Origin: Rhineura floridana
Taxonomy: Eukaryota > Chordata > Lepidosauria > Squamata > Rhineuridae
DNA length: 64,000 nucleotides
Assembly (NCBI RefSeq): GCF_030035675.1
Contig: NC_084492.1
Coordinates: 29,553,761 to 29,617,760 of the forward strand
Direction: 5' to 3'
Shown: positions 46,268 to 56,296 of the stretch, in pieces
Numbering within the stretch: the stretch's first letter is position 1
How the letters are laid out: every line of letters starts with the position of its first letter
Translations under genes and position numbers: made by a program
Notes under the pieces: generated by a model
Seen by the model: only the letters and a program-made list of their open reading frames with translations
The model's database searches: none
What the model was told of the DNA's origin: nothing

Positions 46268-46915
46268 GAAGAACGTCAGAAGAGCGTTGCTGGATTAGAC
46301 CAAAGGCTCTTCTAGTCCAGCCTCTTGTTCTCATAATGGCCAACCAGATGCCTATGGGAAGCCTTTAAGCAGGAGCTGAATGCAACGGCACTCTCCCCAG
46401 TGGGATCCCTAACAACTGGTATTTGGAGGCGTATTGCTAGCGGCAGAACATAGTCATGAGGACTGGTAGCCATTGATAGACATGTCTTCCATGAATTTGT
46501 CTAAACCAGGAGTGGATAACTGGATCCGGCTGGTGGGCCAGATTCTTATCTCTCCCACTCCTTGTGGATGAAACTTGATAGGTAGGTGGGGGGTGCTATC
46601 TTGCAGAGTGACAGTCTTGAGGGGAGCTTTGTGAGGGGCTTTGCAAGCCAATAATCGAGCCTCGTAAAGACCTCTGCACAGCGCTTTGCATAGGGCTGAT
46701 CAGTGGTGCCTGCAAACCCCCTTTGGCTAAGCCAGGTCTTTACCTGCCCCACGCCTGAGGTCATCTATGATGTCACGTATCACTTAGGTGGGTGCGGCTT
46801 GGCTGAAATGGCCTCATGGGCCAGAGCTTCCCCGCTCCTGGCTTAAACTCCTGTAAAGCCATCCAAGTTGGTGGCCATAATCACAGCTTGTAGTGGCAAG
46901 TTCCATTGTTTATCT
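46268..46915 (-). mobile_element. CR1 LINE 3' end, interrupted
   Basis: Reverse CR1: gttgctggattagaccaaag at the 3' edge, tgcctatgggaagcctttaa, tggtagccattgatagacat, then after the inserted element (46507-46840) taaagccatccaagttggtg. In SNX20 intron 2. Confidence 0.88.
46507..46840. mobile_element. hAT element, family N, 334 bp, nested in CR1
   Basis: Ends caggagtggataactgg / gcttccccgctcctg, flanks gtctaaac and gcttaaac (6 of 8). Host CR1 reads continuously when the insert is left out. A relative with the same interior (tgcaaagcc, ctgatcagtggtgcc-like) lies at 8850-9140. Confidence 0.82.
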
Positions 46916-47036
46916 GTGAGCTAACCGCAATTACCAAAAAGATTGATGCAGATGTAATGCTAACCATGGTTAACTTAGCAAATGAAAGTGTGTATGTGTG
47001 TGTGTGCGCATGTGTGTGTACATGCATGCATGCGTG

Positions 47037-47405
47037 CAGGGCCAGCACCAGAGGGTGGCCAGATAAGGTCCTGACTGAGGCCCCTGAAGGGCCCCTCCAT
47101 AGAATGAGAGAGTAGCACTCCCATTCCACAATCCATGGCAGTGTCAGCTCCCAACCCTGATGTGGATCGCCGAGAGGGAGCTCCCAGGCACCCCCCCCAA
47201 TACAGTCAGTGCAGGATTCAATAAGCCTGCACGCATGCCTCACCTACCTCTCCAGTCCCTATAAATAACATGCGCACTGCATGCATATCCCTGCCATTAA
47301 CTAAGATGAAGGCGGAGGCCTCCTCTGCCTGTATGGGGGTAGGGCTCAGCCTGCAGTGCTGTGAGCTGGGTGACAAGGGCCCAGTCATGCCTGGCGCCGG
47401 CCCTG
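47037..47405. mobile_element. hAT element, 369 bp, with intact target duplication
   Basis: Ends cagggccagcacca / tggcgccggccctg are inverted repeats typical of hAT. A perfect 8-bp duplication catgcgtg flanks it (47029-47036, 47406-47413). No coding frame. It lies in SNX20 intron 2, 100 bases from the exon 2 donor. Confidence 0.92.
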
Positions 47406-47504
47406 CATGCGTGTATACACACTCTCATAATTGCACAGTCAGGGGATCAGACACCATTTCATCAGCACCAGTTGGTACCACCGGACATTCTTACATTTGC
47501 TTAC

Positions 47505-47656
47505 CACATATTTAGAGAAGGGCTTGTCTACAATCCTAGCTGACGGAATTTCGAAAAGGACCTTGACCTCCCGGCAATTGCGTTTTTCATTCCTCCAGTA
47601 TTCCTGGAGTTCTTTAGTTGTCATGGTAGAGTTGGGACTTCGGGACCTTTGGTCAT
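47505..47656 (-). CDS. SNX20: SNX20 coding exon 2 (start of PX domain)
   Basis: This exon codes for residues 55-105. The acceptor is ttcttttag/atgacc at 47657/47656 and the donor is tatgtg/gtaagc at 47505/47504. It enters in phase 1 and leaves on a codon boundary. The peptide includes NSTMTTKELQEYW then VKVLFEIPSARI. From memory, human SNX20 has the near-identical NSSMTTRELQQYW and VKLLFEIASARI at this place, which is the strongest ground for SNX20 over its paralogue SNX21. The second block is the first beta strand of the PX fold. The exon is separated from exon 1 by 1,249 bp and from exon 3 by 3,585 bp. No frame damage is seen. Confidence 0.93.
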
Positions 47657-47829
47657 CTAAAAGAATGTATCAGAAAATATATTCATTCATTCAGAAGAAC
47701 GATTTAGTTGGGTCAGTGAAACCTGCTCACTGGCAGCAGCCCTTGGTTCTGCCAAGGATGCAGCCTGACATCTCAAATTGAACAGCATCAGGTAACAGGA
47801 GACAATGAAGAAATGCTGCCTGTCTGGTT

Positions 47830-48011
47830 TAACAATCAATCCCTCTTCGCAGGGAACTCTGGGAATTGTAGCTCTGTGAGGAGAACAGGGGTCTCCTAAC
47901 AACTCTCAGTGCTCTTAAGAACTGACAGGTCCCAGGATTCTTGGGGGGAAGCCATGACTGCTTAAAGTGACATGATAGTACTCGAAATGCATACTGCAGA
48001 TGGGGCCAATC
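47830..48011. mobile_element. palindromic MITE, family A, half copy in SNX20 intron 1
   Basis: Loop and right arm (caatccctcttcgcagggaa to gggggaagccatgactgct) and right end (gcatactgcagatggggcc). The left arm is absent. A family B MITE abuts its right end. Confidence 0.83.
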
Positions 48012-48129
48012 CAGAGCTTGGAAAAGTTACTTTTTAAAAACTACAACTCCAATCAGCCCCAGCCAGCATGGCCACTGGATTGGGCTGATGGAAGTTGTAG
48101 TTCAAAAAAAGTAACTTTTCCAAGCTCTG
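48012..48129. mobile_element. hAT MITE, family B, in SNX20 intron 1
   Basis: Full-length palindrome of 118 bp, placed at the outer end of a family A MITE whose terminal tggggccaatc directly precedes it. It lies in intron 1 of SNX20. Target duplication not visible. Confidence 0.9.
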
Positions 48130-48244
48130 TCAATAACTCGTTCCTGTATTTTAAATATTCAGCAAATTGGTGCTTTATATATATAAACCAATATTAAAAT
48201 ACAAGCCTCTCTGGCTCAGGGGGGATTTTCTACAATTATCTTTT

Positions 48245-48545
48245 ATGCCCTACCTGCATATTACATGTAAAGCAGTATCATGCTTTGGCTTCCCCCAAAG
48301 AATCATGGGAACAGTAGTTTGTGAAGGGTGCTGAGAGTTAGGTGGCTCTTATTCACCTACAATTCCCAGAGTGGTTCAACAGTCAATCCCTCTTCCCAAG
48401 GAACTTTGGAAACTGTAGCTCTACAAGGAGAAGAGGGGTCTCCTAACACCTCTCAGAACCTTTCCCAAACTACAGCTCCTGGGAGTCTTTGGGGAAAGCC
48501 ATGATTGTTTAAAGTGGCATGGCACTGCTTTAAATGATTGGGCCC
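48245..48545. mobile_element. palindromic MITE, family A, in SNX20 intron 1
   Basis: Full copy: left end acctgcatattacatgtaaa, arm tggcttcccccaaagaatca, loop, right arm gggaaagccatgattgttta. The left arm has a variant (gttaggtggctcttattcac) found also at 53575, which defines a subfamily. Confidence 0.85.
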
Positions 48546-48554
48546 AAAATGCAA

Positions 48555-48885
48555 AACTTACAGCAGGGGTACGGAGCTGCTCCAGCCCAAGGGCTGCATT
48601 TCTAATGGTGGGCAGAGCCAGAGGTAAAAGTGGGCGGAACAATGAATATGCATTTTATCTTTTTATAGCTGGCTCATTGCAAACACACATACCCGCCACC
48701 ATCCAGGCCAGCAAGTAGCATTACGAGAGCCCAAGTAGGGCTGGTGAGGAGGATGGCTTGGGGGAGAGTGAGTGTGGCTGAGGAGGGGATGTGGTCTAGA
48801 GAGAGCCCCGAGGGCCATAGAGAGAGGCCTGCAGGGCCACATTTGGTCCCCCGGACCTGCGGTTTCCCCATTCCTGACTGACAGA
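48555..48885 (+). mobile_element. repeat family F, in SNX20 intron 1
   Basis: gggtacggagctgctccagc, gtgggcagagccagaggtaa, tggtgaggaggatggcttgg, ggcctgcagggccacatttg. It ends 20 bases before the donor of SNX20 coding exon 1 (downstream on the minus strand). Confidence 0.83.
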
Positions 48886-48905
48886 GTTGCACATTCAGAC
48901 CTTAC

Positions 48906-49068
48906 CTGAGAGATTGGTAGGTTCTGCCTGCTCCTGGTTTGCTTTAAATGGAGTTATGGTTTCGTAGCCGTCTCCTTCATCGGAACTGACAGCTGCCCCA
49001 AACTCGGCTCTAACCCCTAGGCCTTCCTGCAGGCTGTCTTCTCCTGAGCAGGGCTGCCCTTCCTCCAT
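48906..49068 (-). CDS. SNX20: SNX20 coding exon 1 (N-terminal tail)
   Basis: First coding exon of sorting nexin 20, giving residues 1-54 plus the first base of codon 55. It opens MEEGQPCSGEDS and is rich in Glu, Ser and Gly, as expected for the disordered N-terminal tail ahead of the PX domain. The start is chosen because a strong acceptor (pyrimidine tract then gacag, exon edge at 49075) lies 7 bases upstream of the ATG, so the open frame further upstream is intronic. Context gcaATGG is a fair Kozak match. The donor is ctcag/gtaagg at 48906/48905. The implied upstream 5' UTR exon and promoter were not found. The tail does not align closely with the mammalian tail as I recall it, so the start rests on the splice signal and on joining in frame to exon 2. 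Confidence 0.82.
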
Positions 49069-49174
49069 TGCAGAGCTGTCAGAAAAGGGATGGTGAATCA
49101 TGTGCACTTTCCCATTTGACTGCACCCTACACCATGCTTGTGTGCCTGGTAAAGATCTTCACTAAAAAGAAACA

Positions 49175-49290
49175 AACTTGTACATTGTTTTAGCCGATTT
49201 TAATATTGTTATTGTAGCCCACCCTGACCTAACCTTATGGTGAAGGGCAGGCAAGAAATCAAAGTAATAATAATAATAATAAATTATTTG
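49175..49290 (+). mobile_element. L2/CR1-like LINE, terminal tail
   Basis: gtagcccaccctgacctaac, gtgaagggcaggcaagaaat, then (aat)n at 49262-49283. Just upstream of SNX20 coding exon 1. Confidence 0.65.
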
Positions 49291-49299
49291 GCTGGAGAA

Positions 49300-49430
49300 C
49301 TGCATTGCAACATCTGGGAAAGTAAGAACTTTGAAGATCCTTTCAGTTCTTATGTTGTTTCAGGAAGTGTGAATTAGGTAAGACGGTCTGCAAATGTGAT
49401 TTGAATTTATTCCATACCTCTGTGCACCAA
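49300..49430. mobile_element. repeat family G, end fragment
   Basis: ggagaactgcattgcaacat, cagttcttatgttgtttcag and gtgtgaattaggtaagacgg match the end of family G, upstream of SNX20 exon 1. Confidence 0.6.
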
Positions 49431-49434
49431 AGCA

Positions 49435-51350
49435 AGAGTCACATCTGTTGCTTTACCCAGTTTTGCTGCTGGCCTCATCCACCACCAGCATGTTGACCCC
49501 ATAATGTAACACAACCCCCATAATGAAAAAGGTCCCCCAACCCTTGCTTACAGAGAGTGGCGGCGGATAGATACCTGCCTCTGTGGGTAAACCCAGAGGA
49601 AGAATCCCTATTCAGAAATATAGAAAGGGGAGGTGGTGCAATTCCCCCAGGTATGTGGATCGTGTCAGCTTGTTGTTATAAATGTACCTCCGTATGGTGA
49701 AACTCTCAGAGAGCCACCTACGTCTCTTCCACTGTCATGGAACACAACATCAAACTGTTGGTGTTAAATAACCAAAATGGGAGGTGTTTTTTCTCTCTCC
49801 CCAAAGCCAATTTAGATGAAAACGAGCCTTTTTTTTAAGGGTTTCATGTTCAAGCCTTACACCTTTCACTGCCTCAGTTGGCCACCGAACCAGTGACACA
49901 TTGGTAATTACAACAGTTCAAAGGGCTCTGTAATGGGGCTAAGCCTACGCTTCAGAGGGTGTTCAAAAGTGATGTGAATAAAGAGCCTGTCATTTGGCAT
50001 AGGCTGCACATTAATGAGAGGAGAAGGGGAAAAAAACCCAATGCAAACAATCAGCTTTAAACTTGCAAAAGCAGCAGCTTTCATAAATACTCACTAAGGA
50101 AATTCACCTTCACGATGTGAAAAAAGCACTTGCCCGGTTAACTTTGGAGACAATGCTCTCCCCCCCTCCCCCACGCACAATCATTTTCACACAATCATCG
50201 AAGTTGTCAAAGCTACCTCGGAGCATAGCATCGCATTCTAGAGTGCCGGATCAGACTCTGAGGTTCTGTGCTGCATCCTGCTTCCGGCAGTGGGCAGCCG
50301 GAAAGGAAAGAGCCTGCTTTATGGCCCATAGTATCATCAAGGAGGCTGAACACAGAGCTGTCTCTAGGTTTTGGGGGGACACATTCAACAGTGCCCCCCT
50401 CCTCTCAGAGATTTTGCCTCTTCACTGCCACTGCTGCCAACTCCTCCTCTTCTGCCTCGCCATTTTCCCATATGCTTGCTCTTGCCGGGCAGAGCCAGGC
50501 AGCCAGCCAGCAGCGGCAGTTATGACTATCGCCCATGTTCTCACCGCTGCTGTCAAATGGTTGCCATTGCGAGAGGCAGGCGAACAAGCAGGTTGCAATT
50601 GCAATCATGAAGAGGAGCAGAAGGGCAAGGGGCTTATCACCCCTGCTGGAGTGTGGGCCCAGAGCCGGTGCCCAACCATGCTTGACCTCAATACCGGACC
50701 TGCTTGAAAAAGTGAACTCCTGCAAGTAGATAAAGATACACTGCAACATTTTGCTGCAGGTCTCCCTGGCAATCAGCACTTATTCAGTGATCTAGCTAAC
50801 AAGGGAATGGACAAGCCAGGGACTCTCTGTCTGTGTTGTCAGGATTTGCTGGTGCAGGATTCGCATGGTCAACTGCAGAGATGAGTTTAAAAAGACCAGA
50901 AGAGTCTGTGGAGGGTGGCCCTACTGGAGAAGGAGATGTGTTCGACCAGCTGGAAGATAAAGGCATGGTGGGCAGCGGAGTTGGAGGGTAGGAGGGATGG
51001 GGCAAGAAGCAGCAGAAAAAGAAAAAAGAGCTAGGTGATGGGCAAGCTTTTGCCAGTGAATTAGGACACTGTGTGGGAGAAAGGAAAGGGCAGCCATTCT
51101 GGGGCTAGCTACCCCAGCGGTGAGTCAAGGAGGGAAAGGGTTAGCTGAAAGAAGGAAGAGGGATTAAGATGGAGGGAAGACAGGCAGCTTAAATAAACCA
51201 ATCTCAGAAGGTCTCTAAGGAGAAGAAGGGCTTTCAACTCATGAAGGTGAAGAGATCAACAGGGTTTTTACTGAAGGCAAGAGAACTCCTGGGATTCTGA
51301 AGATCCTTGGGCTGCATACTGGGAGAGAGGAAGCATCAATCTGTCTGTCT
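49435..51350. other. SNX20 5' flank, promoter or 5' exon not located
   Basis: Repeat-poor sequence upstream of SNX20 coding exon 1. The SNX20 5' UTR exon should lie here or higher. 50117-50707 is open but Ala/Ser/Cys-rich and overlapped by open frames on the other strand, as expected of GC-rich non-coding sequence. Confidence 0.35.
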
Positions 51351-51354
51351 GTCT

Positions 51355-51760
51355 ATGGACATGGACTGCCTTCGATCCCGACTTATGGCTACCCTACGAA
51401 TAGGATTTTCATGGTAAGCGGTATTCAGAGGGGGTTTACCATTGCCTCCCTCTTAGGCTAGTCCTCCTCAGCTGGCTAGGGCCTGCTCAGCTTGCCACAG
51501 ATGCACAAGCCAGCCCCTTCCTTGTCTGCAACTGCCAGCTGGGGAGCAACTAGGCTTCTTGGGACTATGCACCTTGCCCACGGCTGCACAAGTGGCAGGG
51601 CATGTAACGCCTGAGCCACTCACTGTGGGGGTGATCTTTAGCTGGCCCTTGACGCCCAGGAGACACGAGCGGGGATTTAAACTCACAGACTCTGGACTCC
51701 CAGCCAGGCTCTCCTCCCCTCTGTGCTATACCAGCTGTCTATAACACCCATAAATCAAGA
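51355..51760 (-). mobile_element. Bov-B/SINE-related fragment, reverse
   Basis: On the minus strand the first 100 bases carry the middle block and tail shared by Bov-B and the Sauria SINE (at 51410-51445 ttcatggtaagcggtattc on the plus strand). The next 300 bases contain a worn match to the tRNA-SINE type: on the plus strand ggatttaaactcacagactc followed by gctataccagctgtct. Boundaries are approximate. Confidence 0.5.
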
Positions 51761-52254
51761 CATACAATACTGACCTGGGTAAGTATTTTAGATACTATTT
51801 CCTCAGTGAAGGTGTTTAGTCTCTCCAAAACTTCATGGCAGCTGTGCTTCTGACTTCTCAAAATGTTAAGAGCGCTCAGTTTCACTTTACATCTTTACAT
51901 AAGCCAACTTCTCTATTTTACTCTAACAAAGAAGGAAGTTCCGTCAGAGTTCTGGAGCTCTTTATTTACAGTGTGTTGAGAAGGGTTTTTTTCCCCCCAG
52001 TAATGAAATTAGGCTTCAGGCTTCAGCAATCTCATGTTCTGTTCTCTGCGCTCTCTGTTTGAGAGATACAGTACCTGTTTTTGTGCTTTGCATTTGTACA
52101 GTAAACTAGTGGGGCCCCCACTCTGTCCCTAATAACTTGATTTGTTTCCCTGCTAATTATGTTTATATGACGAGCCAAACACAACTCGTCCCACATGGAA
52201 ACTGGGTAAGTATACTCTACAGTCTGGGGAACTCAGTTAGATACATAAAGCAAG

Positions 52255-52715
52255 GGCAGAGAAACTTTTTCATTCCGAGGGCCACATTCCCTTCTGGGCA
52301 ACCTTCTGAGGGCCACATGCTGGTGGTGGGTGAGGCCAGAGGAAACTGGGCATGGCAACGCATGTAAATGTTTATAAGTTTCTACAATATCACTTTCTAT
52401 CCTCTATCCAGACAAGCAAGAGACATTATAGTCCCAGGCTATGGGCCTGAAGGCACACGAGGCCAGCTCTAAGCAGGGTGGGGTCTGGTCGGTGCCTGGA
52501 TGGGAGACCGCCTGGGGTTTCTATCATGAAAAGAAAGACCGGGTATAAATGTAATAAATAAACAAATAATGCATTATCAGAGGTCTACGATGTATTCTAG
52601 CCAGGCAAAAACACTCAGAGTGTGAAGTAGGGCTAGTGAAGGGTATGGCCTAGGGAGAGCTCTGAGGGGCAGATATAGGAGCCTGAAGGGCCCACCCCTG
52701 CTTTCAGCCTTCTGT
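52255..52715 (+). mobile_element. repeat family F, interrupted by 5S SINE
   Basis: Left part aactttttcattccgagggc and ccacatgctggtggtgggtg; right part ttctagccaggcaaaaacac and gtgaagggtatggcctaggg. The 5S-derived SINE (52431-52570) lies between. Confidence 0.83.
52431..52570 (+). mobile_element. 5S rRNA-derived SINE with a LINE-type tail, nested
   Basis: 52440-52525 contains the internal region of 5S rRNA (gctctaagcagggtgg, gcctggatgggagaccgcc), but the 3' end is gggtataaatgtaataaata, as in the CR1/L2-tailed SINEs here, not a Bov-B tail. It is inserted in a family F element: cattata precedes it and cattatc follows it, a probable short target duplication. It is therefore a second 5S-headed SINE type in the window. 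Confidence 0.75.
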
Positions 52716-53094
52716 AGGAGTGGTGAATTAGGGGGCCTTTTCAGTGGTGACACCCCAACATTTTTTTTTTTGCACCAGTTTAAGATGTTTTTATGTGTAC
52801 AAGTTTGTAAAACTTACCGTATTGTTTGAACTGGCTAAATAGTTTTGGGCCTCTTTCAGATGATTGCTATTTTGTGGGCAGGATTCAAGAGCGTGCTAGC
52901 AAATTCAGGTTGCATAATTAAAAGTGGATTTAGCACTTTTTGCAATAAGGCAAGTGATGGGAAATACTCTGGAAAATGTGGAATAATAATAATAATTGCT
53001 TGATGCAATGTCATATGATCTCCTGCAAAAGTGTGAGCAAACAAATCAGGATGAATGCTTAATAAACAAGTCATCTGGAAGTGACCTTAGTGTA

Positions 53095-53395
53095 TCACCC
53101 TCCAAATTTATGTTTGGATTTTTATTGTACTAATTATAATATTTGATTGATAGTTGGTGTTTTTATGCATTATTCCAGTTGGTGTCTGTGTTGGATTTGA
53201 ATTGATTTTATGTTTGCCCTGCTGTTGTTTTCAACTGTTTTTATATTTGTAATTGTTTTTAAAAATGGTTTTTATATGTATATTTTATTTTATGTTGTAA
53301 ATCACTGTGGGATGTGTCATGGGAAGTGATCAATTAATTAAATAACAACAACAACAACAACAATAGTAATGATAATAATAATAATAGTTATACCA
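53095..53395 (+). mobile_element. L2/CR1-like LINE 3' tail
   Basis: T-rich 3' UTR (gttttcaactgtttttatat, ttttatgttgtaaatcactg) then ggaagtgatcaattaatta and (aac)n/(aat)n. Confidence 0.65.
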
Positions 53396-53579
53396 CTCTG
53401 AAATCTATGTTTATTTCAAAATAAATATCTACTTGGCTGTAGCTCTCTATTAGTTCAGTGGGATTTACTCTCAAGTAAGTGTGCATAAAACTGCAGCCTA
53501 GAGTAATATATGCAGACCCGAGGGCAAACTCAATATGGACTAGGGTTACCAGGTTCATGGCCTGAGACTGATCCTGTTG

Positions 53580-53698
53580 AACCACTCTGGGAATTGTAGG
53601 TGAATAAGAGCCACCTAACTCTCAGTACCCTTCACAAACTACTGTTCCGATGATACTTTGGGGGAAGCTAAAGCATGATACTGCTTTACATGTAATAT
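53580..53698. mobile_element. palindromic MITE, family A, half copy between direct repeats
   Basis: Reverse of the left arm of the 48245 subfamily (tgaatcaa-type loop, tgggaattgtaggtgaataa, gggggaagctaaagcatgat, end tttacatgtaatat). A 36-bp stretch starting agggttaccaggttcatgg precedes it and is repeated just after it at 53701. Confidence 0.75.
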
Positions 53699-53700
53699 TT

Positions 53701-54245
53701 AGGGTTGCCAGGTTCATGGCCTGAGACTGATCCTGTATCTTTAGGAGAAGAGAAAGTTAGCCAAGTGCAGGTGTCCTTGCAACACTGTAATGGGAAAAAC
53801 CACAAGGTGGAATTCTCCCTTCTCCCCAGGGTTGTGGAGTCGGTACGCCAAACCTCCGACTCCTCTATTTTTCTACTGTCCAACTCCACCCAAAATTGCT
53901 TCTTGTCAATCAAAATTTATTTGGAAGTCGGAGTCAGTACATTTCTACTGACTCCGACTCCAACTCCACCCAGAATTGCTCCCGACTCCGACTCTGAGGC
54001 TCCGACTCTGACTCCACAGCCCAGCTTCCCCCTGCACAACTTTTAAAGATGCAGAAGACCTTTTGGTTGCCAGGCCTGGCCTCCAAGCAGTCTTCTGTAT
54101 CTTTAAAAGTGTGCAGGGGGAAGGGAGAATTCCACCTTGTGGTTTTTCCCATTACAGGGTTGCAAGAACACCTGTACTTGGCTGACTTTCTCTTCTCCTA
54201 AAGATACAGGTTCAGTCTCAGGCTCTGAACCTGGCAACCCTAATA
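53701..54245. mobile_element. palindromic element M with nested hAT element
   Basis: Left arm from agggttgccaggttcatggc to ggtggaattctcccttctcc (53701-53828); right arm from cttccccctgcac to cctggcaaccctaat is its extended complement (54026-54243). The gap between the arms is filled by the element at 53829-54022. Arms share gagaagagaaagttagccaa in inverse sense. Confidence 0.85.
53829..54022. mobile_element. hAT element with TCCGACTC-rich interior, nested
   Basis: Ends cagggttgtggagtcgg / gactctgactccacagccc are inverted repeats. The interior is made of ctccgactc units in both senses. Flanks cttctccc / cttccccc match 7 of 8. It sits in the loop of palindrome M. Confidence 0.75.
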
Positions 54246-54887
54246 TGGACTTGATTTTCCTTTCCTCTCACTTGAAGTTATTTGTTGGAGTTTGTATTTG
54301 ATCATGCTTCCTGTTTGCCATTCAATGAGTGCACCCGCGACATGCCATCTAAAACTTCTCCTAAATCTGCCAATGGATATGTAACCAAAAGAAGGAATAT
54401 TTCTAGGCTGAACAAAGCCCCCTTGATCTTGTTACAGCACAAGGAAATGAAGTAGCCAAGAATCTATTTCTTCTTCCTCTTTTCACTGTGCTCAGCAATT
54501 TGAAGGCTCAATAGCTCGGTTATTGCCTGATAAGCAGGCCACTGTTAAAATAAGCTCTACAGATGTGTGAGCAGACGGGGTTTCAAGGATAAATATAGTT
54601 TTCAAACTGCTTCCTGTCAAAAGCCATAGAAATGGGTGCCAGAAATCTTCCCAATGATCACATCCACAGTGAGGTTGAGTAGTGAAATCATTGCTTAAAA
54701 TATGAAAAATATGAAATAAAACATTGCTTAAAATATGGGGTAGTGTAATAACGGAATAGTTATGAGTACCAATCTATGGTTTGGCTTCCTAAAAAATTCT
54801 TTTTCTCCAAGAGTTCTCTCTCTCTCTGTACTTTTAAAATTATTTTTAAAGGTGTGTCCTCTTTTGGCAAGTGACTATAACTAAAGA

Positions 54888-55058
54888 GAACCAGTGTGGT
54901 GAAGTGGTTAGAGTGTTGGACTATGACCTGAGAGGCCAGAGTTCAAATCCCCACTTGGCCATGAAGCTCAATGGGTGACCATGGGCCAGTCACTGCCTCT
55001 CAGCCTCACCTACCTCTCAGGGTTATTGTGAGTATAAAATGGAGAGGAGGAGAACTAT
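54888..55058 (+). mobile_element. tRNA-derived SINE (non-Bov-B tail), 3' end lost
   Basis: Head ccagtgtggtgaagtggtta, box B gttcaaatcccc, body cactgcctctcagcctcacc. The usual continuation to a LINE-type tail (ccttggaggaaaggtgggat) is missing; MITE B at 55059 sits at the break. Confidence 0.82.
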
Positions 55059-55175
55059 CAGAGCTTGGACAAGTTACTTTTTTAAACTACAACTCCCATC
55101 AGCCCCAGCCAGCATGGCCACTGGATTGGGCTGATGGGAGTTGTAGTTCAAAAAAAGTAACTTTTCCAAGCTCTG
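55059..55175. mobile_element. hAT MITE, family B
   Basis: Full-length palindrome of 117 bp lying between the truncated 3' edge of a tRNA SINE (54888-55058) and a LINE 3' region. Flanking 8-mers match only weakly. Confidence 0.9.
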
Positions 55176-55194
55176 AGCAAAGTTGGTGCCTACA

Positions 55195-55640
55195 AAGGAA
55201 AGGACCTTCTCAGTGGTGGCACCCCAGTTAGGGAGCAACCTCCTGAAAGAGGCTCCCCTGGGGCCTTCTTTATGGTCTTTTTTTCAGGTTTGGGTACCTT
55301 TGGCTCGCCCAATGTTGCTGAACTACAACTCACATCAGCCCCAGTCAGCATGGTCAATGGCCAGGGATGATAGGAGTTGTAGTTCAGCAATATCTGGAGG
55401 GCCAAAGATATCTCATACCTAGTCTTTTTGGTGCCAAGGGAAAACTTAAAAAAAAAATTCTCCCAGACATTTAAAATCTGTGATCTTAAAAACCTGAATT
55501 ATTATCCCACTGATTATATGGAAGTTTTATGCTGCCATTTTTTTTAAAAAAATGACTTTTCTTATTTTATCTTTATGCCCAGAGATCTATGCTTGTGGGT
55601 GGCTAATAGGAGTACCATTAAATAAATGAACAAAACAAAT
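55195..55640 (+). mobile_element. L2/CR1-like LINE 3' tail, interrupted by MITE C
   Basis: gaccttctcagtggtggcac, gagcaacctcctgaaagagg, then the MITE at 55281-55423, then agtctttttggtgccaaggg and the A/T-rich 3' end taaataaatgaacaaaac. Confidence 0.75.
55281..55423. mobile_element. hAT MITE, family C, nested in LINE 3' region
   Basis: Arms gaactacaactcacatcagc and gatgataggagttgtagttc, ends ggtttgggtacctttgg / ccaaagatatctcatacct. Host LINE text continues on both sides (tggtcttttt before, agtctttttg after), suggesting an 8-bp duplication with a change. Confidence 0.8.
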
Positions 55641-55904
55641 AAAGAATCATCATCACAATCTCTTTTAATTGCTTAACTTTTAGTAAGTTTTTGTTGTCTG
55701 GCTGACTTTCCTTTGTCATGACCTGCTTTCAATATCCTTCTTGAAACAGAAAATGCTTTTAATAAATAAATATTTCTGGAGGCTCCGTGAAATAGAAGAA
55801 ATTCAGAACCAGTGAAGAACAATTGATCCACACTTCTAGATTTGACAATTAAACAGACAATATGGGAAATGCATGTGCCTGGGTAATGCAGAAGAAACAG
55901 GTTG

Positions 55905-56068
55905 TGTGTACACCATGCATTCAAAGCACATGGTGATTTTCCTCAAAGAATCCTGGGAGATGTAGTTCACCCCTCACAGAGCTATAATTCCCAGCACCCT
56001 TAGCAGACTACAGATCCCAGAATTCTTTGGGGGAAGTCATGTGCTTTAAATGTATGGCATGTATGCAG
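55905..56068. mobile_element. palindromic MITE, family A, shortened
   Basis: Ends gtgtgtacaccatgcattca / aatgtatggcatgtatgcag, arms aaagaatcctgggagatgta and cagaattctttgggggaagt. The loop is reduced. Confidence 0.8.
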
Positions 56069-56140
56069 CCACAGATACTAGCAGGCCAAGAGTCACTCCA
56101 GATTCCATCCTGCAGGAGAACATCTGGCTGACTAACTAAC

Positions 56141-56256
56141 CTGGCCCTTCCAGGCTTGAAGGATTTTCCCACGCCCAGCCAGAGTCCATCCACAAGATCC
56201 AGTGTGACATCACGTCCATGCGGAATTTCCTTTTTCATATCCTGACTTGACATTTC
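56141..56256 (-). CDS. second exon-like block of the unrecognised gene, candidate
   Basis: A 116-bp block bounded by an acceptor (aactgtag at 56257) and a good donor (ccag/gttagt at 56141/56140). Read from the ATG at 56253 it is open and gives MSSQDMKKEIPHGRDV, then a hydrophobic GLWLGVGKSF segment, ending in arginines at the donor. It lies only 41 bases below the stop of the neighbouring acidic frame, and no strong GT donor joins the two directly: the only GT near the end of that frame (aaga/gtcatt) is weak. They may be alternative exons or belong to one damaged gene. A palindromic MITE begins about 75 bases further on. Function unknown. Confidence 0.3.
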
Positions 56257-56296
56257 CTACAGTTAAGCCCTTGTCTTTATGGAAAACAATGCTCTC

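Noticed and set aside
50117-50707. 196-codon open frame on the plus strand
   Set aside because: Overlapped by long frames on both strands in GC-rich sequence. No domain and no splice context. Composition looks like chance.
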